Source of the DNA: Solirubrobacter deserti
Lineage (GTDB): Bacteria > Actinomycetota > Thermoleophilia > Solirubrobacterales > Solirubrobacteraceae
Direction of reading: 5' to 3'
Length of the DNA stretch: 64,000 bases
Assembly: GCF_003344625.1 (NCBI RefSeq)
Contig: NZ_QPKJ02000003.1
Coordinates: 744,001-808,000 of the forward strand
Shown: positions 58,821-64,000 of the stretch, one piece after another
Position numbering within the stretch: the first letter of the stretch is position 1
Layout: each line of letters opens with the position of its first letter
Program-made: the position numbers and the translations under genes
The notes under the pieces: model-generated
What the model was told of the DNA's origin: nothing
Database searches by the model: none
Seen by the model: only the letters and a program-made list of their open reading frames with translations

Positions 58821-58854
58821 CGACTATAGCATCAATCTAGTAATGCTATAGTCG
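58821..58854. promoter_or_regulatory. Divergent promoter-operator: 12-bp inverted repeat holding both -10 elements
   Basis: CGACTATAGCAT (58821-58832) and ATGCTATAGTCG (58843-58854) are perfect complements with a 10-bp spacer. Each arm contains TATAGT for the outward promoter: the minus-strand one is 7 nt before ATG 58815, the plus-strand one 10 nt before TTG 58863. A dimeric regulator bound here would cover both promoters; the HTH protein encoded alongside is the obvious candidate. Confidence 0.7.
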
Positions 58855-58862
58855 TTGAGGCG

Positions 58863-59246
58863 TTGGCCCGCTATCCGATCGACCGCTACGAGCACCCGGG
58901 GCTCCCGGCAGCACTGCGTCAGCTGCGCACACGCGCGGGCCTGTCGCGAGCGCAGGTCGCGGCGCGCGCGCAGGGACAGGTCTCGGCCGTCTACCTCGCG
59001 CAGTGCGAGTCGGCGACCCGCACGCCCTCCAAGGCCAAGCTCGACGTGATGCTGCAGGCCCTGGGTTCGAACCGGGCCGAATTCGAAGCGCTGCTCGCCG
59101 CGCGGGTCGACGAGGGCGCGGAGTGGGACGCGGTGCCCGCTGCGCTGTGGGATCGCGGTCGCGACGAGCTGCTCGCGCTCTACGACGCGGCGTCTGGCGC
59201 GCAGCGGGCGGAGTTGCTGGCGTTCGCTCGCCGGCTCGCACCGTGA
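58863..59246 (+). CDS. XRE-family HTH regulator
   Basis: 127 residues. About 12-70 form an XRE-type helix-turn-helix (LPAALRQLRTRAGLSRAQVAARAQGQVSAVYLAQCESATRTPSKAKLDVMLQAL), followed by a helical C-terminal region (about 75-127). TTG 58863 is used as start: the TATAGT box is 10 nt upstream and no ATG or GTG fits better. It probably controls itself and the divergent gene through the inverted repeat. Confidence 0.8.
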   Translation: MARYPIDRYEHPGLPAALRQLRTRAGLSRAQVAARAQGQVSAVYLAQCESATRTPSKAKLDVMLQALGSNRAEFEALLAARVDEGAEWDAVPAALWDRGRDELLALYDAASGAQRAELLAFARRLAP

Positions 59247-59268
59247 GGATCGGTTCATGTTCGCCTCA

Positions 59269-59274
59269 TACGGT
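59269..59274 (+). promoter_or_regulatory. -10 element, leaderless start of the lipoprotein gene
   Basis: TACGGT lies 7 nt before GTG 59282. Confidence 0.5.
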
Positions 59275-59281
59275 GGTGACC

Positions 59282-59650
59282 GTGAAGCTCATCGCCCTGC
59301 CCGTCATCGCCCTCTGCGCCGTCGCCCTCGTCGGGTGCGGCGAGGACGCGGCCGAAATCCGCGACAACGTCGACCAGGCCCGAGAAGGCGCACGCGACGC
59401 CGAGCGGCTGCGGGACGCCGTCCGCGACTTCGACGTCGCCGGCGCCGAGCAGCGCGTGCGCGAGGCGATCGGCGACGGCCAGCCCGTGCGGGACGTGTCC
59501 TGCCCGGTCCGGCCGCGCATCAACTGGGACCTCGCGGCGGTCGAGATCAACTGCATCGCCGATCTCGACTCCGGCGAGCAGCTCTCGGTGCCGGTCCGCT
59601 ACGTGCCCGGCGAAGGCTTCTCCACCGGGCGCGTGCAGCCGACCAACTAG
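59282..59650 (+). CDS. Small lipoprotein
   Basis: 122 residues. The signal sequence ends in the lipobox LVGC (Cys19). A charged helical stretch (about 20-65) leads to a small domain with two Cys (SCPVRPRINWDLAAVEINC) resembling DUF4333-type secreted domains. Function unknown. GTG 59282 is supported by the TACGGT box and the signal peptide. Its TAG stop shares CTAG with the convergent gene. Confidence 0.75.
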   Translation: MKLIALPVIALCAVALVGCGEDAAEIRDNVDQAREGARDAERLRDAVRDFDVAGAEQRVREAIGDGQPVRDVSCPVRPRINWDLAAVEINCIADLDSGEQLSVPVRYVPGEGFSTGRVQPTN

Positions 59651-61332
59651 CAGGCGACGGGCTTCGCGGCGCCCGGCGGCAGGCAGCGCGTCGCGATCTG
59701 CGGCTTCTTGGCCGCGCGCACGGTGAGCACCTTGACCGCGTTGATCGCGCCCGGCTTGGAGACCGTGACGGTGATCGCGTCGCCGACCCGGAACGGCTTG
59801 GCGATGAACGGCTTCAGCGACACCGTGCCGAACGCGTTCTTCTTCGTGAAGCCCTTGCCCTTGAGGCCCTTCGGGCACGCCTTGCCCGCGCACGTCACCG
59901 TGACCGTGGCGCCGAGCGGCACGTTCTTGACCTGCAGCGTCGAGAGCTTGGTCGTCTTCTTGGTCGCGTGGGCGAAGAACGCCAGCGTCACGACGACCTG
60001 CTCCGTATCGGCGCTCTGCAGGACGGGCGGCGCGGGTGTCGGCGCGGGCGGCGGCGTGGCCCCGACGATGCCGTCGCAGTTCTCGTCGACGGCGTTGTCG
60101 GGCGCCTCGATCGCGCCGGGCCGGATCGCCGGGTCGCCGTCGTTGCAGTCGATCAGCGCGTTGAAGCCGTCGCTGTCGCTGTCGGAGGCCGCGACGGACC
60201 AGGTGCGGGCGGCGGCGGCGCCGACGTTGCCGGCGCGGTCGGTCGCGCGCACCTCGAACCGGTGCGGGCCCGCGGCCAGGCGCTCGGCCACGAAGCCGGT
60301 CGCGCACGGCGCGAAGGGCGCCGCGTCGAGGCGGCACTCGAGCGTGGCGTCCTCGTTGGCCGCGAAGGTGAACGTCTCGCGGTTGACCGCCTGCAGCGCG
60401 CCCTCACCCGGGCCGGAGGTCGGGTACAGCGCCACGGTCGGCGCGACCGTGTCGACCGTCCACGAGTAGGTGGCCGGCACGCGATCGAACTCGCCGCTGT
60501 CGCGCGCCCGCACGCGGAGCGTGTGCTTGCCGTCCGCCAGCGGCTGCGCGAGCGTGAGCTTCACTCGGCCGTCCGGGCCCTTCTTGCCGCAGGCGGTGAA
60601 CGGCTGGGCGTCGAGCGAGCAGTCGAAGTCCACACCGGTGAGCGAGCTGAAGGTGAACGACGGCTGCTTGACGCTCGAGAACGCGGCCGGCTGCTCGAGC
60701 AGCGCGGTGTCGATGATGCGGAACGTCCGCTCGGCGCTGATGTCCCCTTCGTTGCCGGAGAGGTCGGTGCCGCGCACGCGGAACGTGTGGTTGCCCTCCC
60801 CCACCGTCACCGTCTGCGTGCCGTTCCCGCAGGCGCTGAACGGCGCCTGGTCGACCGAGCAGGTGAACCCCGCGGCGGGCTCATCCGCCGTCCACGTCAT
60901 CGTCACGGTGCGGTCGTCGGTCGTCGAGTACGTCGCCGCGGGCTGGCTGAGCAGCGGCCCGCCCATGTCGCGGAACACGGCGGTGATGGCGTAGTTGACC
61001 GTGCCCTGGTGCACGATGCTGATCTGGCAGACCTCGCCGACCGGGTTCGGGCAGCCCTCCCAGTGGTCGAAGACCCACCGTCCGGCGCTCTGCGGGACCG
61101 CGCGCATCTGCCTGAGCGCCGGAATCTGCGGCGGGGTGGACAGCGCCGCGGTCCCACACGCGGTCAACGCGCCGTTCGGCCGGTGCGCGGGCGCCGCGCA
61201 CGGCGCGAAGTCGGTGATCGAACCCGAGCCGGAGACGCTCGACGACACGCGCAGCTCGACGGCCGAGGCCGGAGCGGCCGCGCAGACGGCGAGCGCGACG
61301 CCCGCGAGGATGGTGAGGAGAACTCGGCGCAC
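59647..61332 (-). CDS. Secreted multi-domain protein with Ig-like repeats and MopE-type metal-binding motif
   Basis: 561 residues. A signal peptide (VRRVLLTILAGVALAVCAAA) precedes a Cys-rich first domain, then three repeats of about 90 residues with the pattern FxCSxDxxPFxxCG ... G.HTFRVRxxD (Ig-like, each with a Cys pair), then DSDSDGFNALIDCNDGDPAI and DNAVDENCDGI, the MopE-type calcium or metal-binding motif, a Pro-rich linker and a C-terminal beta domain. It is probably attached to or released from the cell surface. GTG 61332 is chosen because TACGTT lies 6 nt before it; the frame extends 11 codons further. Confidence 0.8.
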   Translation of the reverse strand: MRRVLLTILAGVALAVCAAAPASAVELRVSSSVSGSGSITDFAPCAAPAHRPNGALTACGTAALSTPPQIPALRQMRAVPQSAGRWVFDHWEGCPNPVGEVCQISIVHQGTVNYAITAVFRDMGGPLLSQPAATYSTTDDRTVTMTWTADEPAAGFTCSVDQAPFSACGNGTQTVTVGEGNHTFRVRGTDLSGNEGDISAERTFRIIDTALLEQPAAFSSVKQPSFTFSSLTGVDFDCSLDAQPFTACGKKGPDGRVKLTLAQPLADGKHTLRVRARDSGEFDRVPATYSWTVDTVAPTVALYPTSGPGEGALQAVNRETFTFAANEDATLECRLDAAPFAPCATGFVAERLAAGPHRFEVRATDRAGNVGAAAARTWSVAASDSDSDGFNALIDCNDGDPAIRPGAIEAPDNAVDENCDGIVGATPPPAPTPAPPVLQSADTEQVVVTLAFFAHATKKTTKLSTLQVKNVPLGATVTVTCAGKACPKGLKGKGFTKKNAFGTVSLKPFIAKPFRVGDAITVTVSKPGAINAVKVLTVRAAKKPQIATRCLPPGAAKPVAC

Positions 61333-61338
61333 CGCGCC

Positions 61339-61344
61339 AACGTA
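61339..61344 (-). promoter_or_regulatory. -10 element, leaderless start of the Ig-repeat protein gene
   Basis: The minus strand reads TACGTT, 6 nt before GTG 61332. Confidence 0.45.
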
Positions 61345-61462
61345 CGGACCGAATCGTCCGGCCAACTCCCTCGAACGGTGCTGCTTGGTCCGACGTTGGA
61401 TGTACGTCCGCGACGGGCGGTTCGCCGGCCTCGAGGTCCGGGCGGTACGCCTTCCTTGAGGA
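61345..61462. other. Intergenic stretch between the Ig-repeat gene and the tRNA region
   Basis: About 120 bases with no recognised gene or repeat. The whole gap from 61333 to 61729 holds only the tRNA-related elements and a terminator. Confidence 0.5.
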
Positions 61463-61489
61463 TGGTGAGGTATCGGGACTCGAACCCGG
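61463..61489 (-). pseudogene. tRNA 3'-end fragment (T arm plus acceptor strand)
   Basis: On the minus strand the T loop TTCGAGT is flanked by CCGGG and CCCGA (one mismatch), followed by TACCTCA and CCA. No matching 5' acceptor strand (TGAGGTA or GAGGTAT) or canonical D arm is found within 150 bases on that strand; upstream (61500-61530) is only a degenerate GCTC/GAGC hairpin lacking the GG of the D loop. It is best read as the remnant of a tRNA. Confidence 0.5.
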
Positions 61490-61531
61490 ACCCCGTCAAT
61501 CGGGCGCGGCGCAGTGCTCTACGGTGAGCGA

Positions 61532-61669
61532 CGCGCCCGGGCCGATCGCTCGCGGGTTACCGCTCATAACGGAGGGGTTGTGGGTTCGAGTCCCACCAGG
61601 CGGATCACGTCCGCTTGTAGCTCAATTGGCAGAGCACTTGCTCCCGTGGCACCAACATGACCGGGCGCG
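61532..61669 (+). ncRNA. Predicted precursor of a permuted tRNA, with pairing leader and trailer
   Basis: Leader CGCGCCCGG (61532-61540) is exactly complementary to trailer CCGGGCGCG (61661-61669). Closer in, leader CGCGGG (61551-61556) pairs with trailer CCCGTG (61643-61648), with one G-U pair. The inner helix ends 3 nt before tRNA position 29 and 4 nt after position 28, so it brings the two ends to be joined together in a bulge-helix-like junction. The precursor boundaries are inferred from these helices. Confidence 0.6.
61560..61638 (+). tRNA. Circularly permuted tRNA, CAU anticodon (Met or Ile2)
   Basis: 61560-61604 encode tRNA positions 29-73 and 61611-61638 encode positions 1-28, with TCACGT between. 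Rejoined, they give a 73-nt cloverleaf: acceptor CCGCTTG with CAGGCGG (6 Watson-Crick pairs plus one G-U), D stem GCTC/GAGC with loop AATTGGCA, anticodon stem CT+CCG with CGGAG (5 of 5 pairs, formed only across the 28/29 junction), anticodon loop CTCATAA, variable GGGTT, T stem GTGGG/CCCAC with loop TTCGAGT, discriminator A. U8, A14, G18, G19, A21, U33, T54, T55, C56 and A58 are all present. No CCA is encoded. Met versus lysidine-modified Ile cannot be decided from sequence; it lacks the initiator features. Confidence 0.75.
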
Positions 61670-61681
61670 CGACTTAAACGA

Positions 61682-61709
61682 CGAAGGGCCGCCAGATGGC
61701 GGCCCTTCG
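61682..61709. terminator. 12-bp GC-rich hairpin terminator
   Basis: CGAAGGGCCGCC (61682-61693) and its exact complement (61698-61709) enclose the loop AGAT. On the minus strand it follows the stop of the carbohydrate-binding protein gene and is trailed by a TTT run; on the plus strand it lies 13 bp after the tRNA precursor, so it may serve both. Confidence 0.65.
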
Positions 61710-61729
61710 ACGTTACGGGTGGGGGCTGA

Positions 61730-64000
61730 CTACGGGTTCGTCGTCGCCAACGTGAACGTCAGCGTCTTCGTGTAGTTGCCCGTGCGCAGCGGCTGGTTGG
61801 CGCCGATGTGCTGCTTGAACGTGATCGCCACCGGGTCGTTCGACACCGGGCCGGTCCACGTCGTCTTCGACATCGACACCTGCAGCGGCTCCGACAGCGT
61901 GTACGCGCCGTTGGACAGGAACGCCGGCGAGGGCGAGACGCTCAGGGTCGCGTCCCCGGCGGTGCTGGTGACCTTGGCCTCCGTGGTGGCCTCGTAGGTC
62001 TTCTCCACGTTCGGAAGGAACGTCCAGTTGGTCGTCGGAGCGGGGAGCTGCAGGGACAGCGTGGGCGCCACGTCGCTGCCGATCGTCACGTCCTCCGACA
62101 CGCTCGTGCCGAGCTTGCCGACGCGCACGTTGCGGAAGAACACGTCGTCGCCGTTGCCGTGCATCTGCAGGCCGATGCGGCCCTGCTTGAGATCCGACAC
62201 GGCGTCGTCGTCGACCCACTCGTTGATCTTCACGCCGTTGAGGATCACGATGATGCGGTCCTCCTTGACCTGGATCTCGTACGAGTTCCACTGGCCGGCC
62301 GGCTTGAGCACCGCGTCGCGGGCCGCCGCGTCGGCCGCCTGCTCGAGGTAGATCGCGCCGGTGGTCTGAGCGGGGTTGTCCGTCGGGTCGATCTGGATCT
62401 CCTCACCCTGCTGGATCGAGGTGTCGACCGTGTTCGCCCCCGTGTCGGGGAAGCCCACGAAGATGCCGGAGTTGTCGTCCCCGGGCATCATCCAGTCGAG
62501 CTTGAGCGAGTAGGGCGCGTCGTAGTCCTTCTTGGTGTACATCAGGCCGAACCCGCCGACGGACTTGAACGTGCAGCCCTCGCGGACGAAGCGCCCGGAG
62601 CCCGAGTACTGCCACTTGTCGGTGAGCATGGCGTCGGAGCCGTCGAGCAGCATCTCGTAGCCCGCTTCCGGCGTGTACAGCGTCTCGCACGGCGGGACCG
62701 GCGGGGCCTCAGGCGGCTCGCCGACCGTGAAGTGCTCGAACGTGGCGGTCTCGCTGCCGGTGCCGTTGTAGGCGGACAGGCCGATGCTCGGCGAGCCCAG
62801 GCCGGAGGTGGTGAACCCGTCACCGATCTCCGTCCAGGTCTGGCCGTCGTTGATCGACCAGCGGCCGCGGAGCTGGCCGTCGCGCGCGTACATCTGGAGC
62901 GTGATGGCCTTCTGGGCGTTCGCAGGGATGTCCGAGTTGGCGTAGCCGCTCTGGCGGCCGAGCTCGGTCGTCCACGTGCCGTTCGGGCGCCGCATGACGA
63001 CGACCTTGGCCCAGGCGTTGGTGCCCGCGTAGGCGACGATGCCGCCCTGCGTGTACTCCTTGTTGCCGTCGATCGAGATCTTGGTCGTCGCGGCCCAGCT
63101 GCCGTCGGTCGGGCCCGGCTGCAGGATGATGTTCTTCGCGCTCACCGTGCCGCCGGTGATGTCGCCGGCCTGCGCCTTGATCTGGAGCTTGCCGTCGGCG
63201 ACGGAGTAGCCGGCGGGATCCGGGTTGAGGATCGTCGTCCAGCGGCAGCGGTTGAGCGTGGTGCCGTCGAACGTGTCGTTGGCGGCCTGCGGCTCGCACG
63301 AGATCGGCTCGTTCTGCGTGACGTCGAGGTAGTCGAGGTTGACGTTCGCCTCGTCGCCCTGGTCGTACTTGAGCATGACGTCGTTGCTGCCGGCCTTCAG
63401 GACCCACTTGTCGGTCAGCGAGCCGTACTGGTTCCACTGGCCCGTGCTCGGGAAGGCGACCTTCTTGACGAACACGCCGTTGACGTACAGGCTCAGACGC
63501 TTGGTGCCCGGAGCCGGGTGCGGCCCGTTGGCGTAGCCGATCTTGACGTCGGCCTCACCGTCGGCCAGCGCGCTGACCTTGAACGTCGTGCTGGCGCCCA
63601 GGTTCTGATAGCCGCCCACGTAGCCGAGGCCGCTGTAACCGGCGTGCTCGGTCTGGGCGTTGGCACCGCCGGCCAGCGTCCCCGCCTCGGCCTCGTGGCG
63701 CGTCGTGCCCGCGGGCGCGAACCGCACGTTGTCGAGGTTGACGTTGCCGTCGTCGTCGGCGCCGTACAGGAGCTCGACCTCATTCACGCCCGCCTTGAGG
63801 GCGACCGTGTCGAGGTAGTAGCCCCACGTCTTCCACGTGCCGGTCGAAGGCAGCGTGATCTGGCGGCTGGTGCCGTTGACGATCAGCGTCATCTTCTTCG
63901 GGCCCGCGAACGGGTTCGGGCCGTTGGCGTAGTGCAGCGCCATCCGGTAGTCGCCGGCCTTGCCCGCGTTCATCTCGATCTTGACCGAGGAGGAGCCCTT
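61730..64000 (-). CDS. Secreted protein with CBM modules and a DUF1080 (3-keto-disaccharide hydrolase-like) domain, 5' end outside window
   Basis: At least 756 residues; the N terminus lies beyond 64000. Two CBM6/35-like modules come first (repeats of HYANGPNPFAGPKKMTLIVNG and IGYANGPHPAPGTKRLSLYVNG, each with a GYVGGYQNLG or LDNVRFAP segment), then a LamG/DUF1349-like domain, then DUF1080 (YEMLLDGSDAMLTDKWQYSG, EIQVKEDRIIVILNGVKINEW, GRIGLQMHGNGDDVFFRNVRV), and a C-terminal beta domain (about 110 residues). DUF1080 proteins include 3-keto-glycoside hydrolases. The whole is probably an extracellular polysaccharide-degrading or binding protein. Confidence 0.82.
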   Translation of the reverse strand, partial: KGSSSVKIEMNAGKAGDYRMALHYANGPNPFAGPKKMTLIVNGTSRQITLPSTGTWKTWGYYLDTVALKAGVNEVELLYGADDDGNVNLDNVRFAPAGTTRHEAEAGTLAGGANAQTEHAGYSGLGYVGGYQNLGASTTFKVSALADGEADVKIGYANGPHPAPGTKRLSLYVNGVFVKKVAFPSTGQWNQYGSLTDKWVLKAGSNDVMLKYDQGDEANVNLDYLDVTQNEPISCEPQAANDTFDGTTLNRCRWTTILNPDPAGYSVADGKLQIKAQAGDITGGTVSAKNIILQPGPTDGSWAATTKISIDGNKEYTQGGIVAYAGTNAWAKVVVMRRPNGTWTTELGRQSGYANSDIPANAQKAITLQMYARDGQLRGRWSINDGQTWTEIGDGFTTSGLGSPSIGLSAYNGTGSETATFEHFTVGEPPEAPPVPPCETLYTPEAGYEMLLDGSDAMLTDKWQYSGSGRFVREGCTFKSVGGFGLMYTKKDYDAPYSLKLDWMMPGDDNSGIFVGFPDTGANTVDTSIQQGEEIQIDPTDNPAQTTGAIYLEQAADAAARDAVLKPAGQWNSYEIQVKEDRIIVILNGVKINEWVDDDAVSDLKQGRIGLQMHGNGDDVFFRNVRVGKLGTSVSEDVTIGSDVAPTLSLQLPAPTTNWTFLPNVEKTYEATTEAKVTSTAGDATLSVSPSPAFLSNGAYTLSEPLQVSMSKTTWTGPVSNDPVAITFKQHIGANQPLRTGNYTKTLTFTLATTNP

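Noticed and set aside
61501..61539. Hairpin CGGGCGCG with CGCGCCCG as a complete alternative structure or terminator.
   Set aside because: It competes with the leader-trailer helix of the permuted tRNA and lacks a T tract; kept only as a possible alternative fold.
61463..61540. A complete tRNA on the minus strand.
   Set aside because: T arm and acceptor 3' strand are present, but no pairing 5' acceptor strand, no proper D loop and no anticodon loop with U33 in a 5-bp stem could be formed.
61560..61638. Reading the two tRNA halves as unrelated fragments of different tRNAs.
   Set aside because: The halves form a 7-bp acceptor stem and a perfect anticodon stem together and sum to exactly 73 nt, which is very unlikely by chance.
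1..64000. CRISPR arrays, insertion sequences, integrase or phage genes.
   Set aside because: No repeat-spacer pattern, transposase or integrase motif was seen in any reading frame.

Overview
The window is strongly GC-rich with dense, overlapping genes. Gene content (Wzm/Wzt-type surface-glycan cluster, DUF2142 and GT-C-like membrane proteins, high-molecular-weight FabG, CsoR-like copper boxes, CBM plus DUF1080 secreted protein) and the very frequent TANNNT box 6-10 nt upstream of a start codon (leaderless mRNA) suggest an actinobacterium, most likely a soil member of Thermoleophilia/Solirubrobacterales. That placement is inference; no rRNA or other taxonomic marker is present.

Layout. 1-30512 is one large cell-surface polysaccharide region made of several operons: a minus-strand GT2/DUF2304/GT2/DUF2142 set (1-2992); a GT-C-like membrane protein (3102-5495); a minus-strand export operon (13880 down to 5435) holding two methyltransferases, the Wzt ATPase, the Wzm permease, a tiny coiled-coil protein, a GT2-GT4 fusion, a second DUF2142 protein and a membrane-anchored protein; a plus-strand glycosyltransferase/methyltransferase trio (13905-17303); a minus-strand GT39-like protein; a six-gene minus-strand operon (24344 down to 18805) with a split transketolase, a GT2, a beta-propeller-like protein, a sulfotransferase and an SDR whose only sensible start codon is ATC; and a plus-strand set (24510-30512) with two LPG-synthase-like flippases, heme A synthase, two sugar epimerases and a GT2. 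30513-37253 mixes housekeeping and further glycan genes (carbonic anhydrase, cupin, NAD kinase, GalE, methyltransferases, GT2).

37297-52116 holds a double-cupredoxin secreted protein, a small zinc-ribbon protein, a globin, an HtrA protease, a possibly frameshifted STAS-PAS protein, a five-gene beta-oxidation operon (acyl-CoA dehydrogenase, TetR, thiolase, FabG4-like reductase, MaoC hydratase) behind a perfect 18-bp palindrome, a subtilase, a GGDEF protein and a trypsin-like protease. 52135-56182 is a DtxR regulator followed by a copper operon (copZ, a His-rich secreted protein, copA) preceded by two CsoR-type boxes. 56175-59650 has KptA (RNA 2'-phosphotransferase), a VOC protein, FdhD, a conserved unknown protein divergent from an HTH regulator across a 12-bp inverted repeat holding both -10 elements, and a lipoprotein. 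59647-64000 carries two large secreted proteins on the minus strand.

The most unusual object is at 61532-61669. A canonical 73-nt tRNA with a CAU anticodon is encoded in circularly permuted order: nucleotides 29-73 lie first (61560-61604), then a 6-nt linker, then nucleotides 1-28 (61611-61638). All four cloverleaf stems are complete once the halves are rejoined between positions 28 and 29, and leader and trailer are complementary exactly around that junction. A kptA gene, whose eukaryotic counterpart acts in tRNA splicing, lies about 5 kb away. All functional statements about processing are inference.
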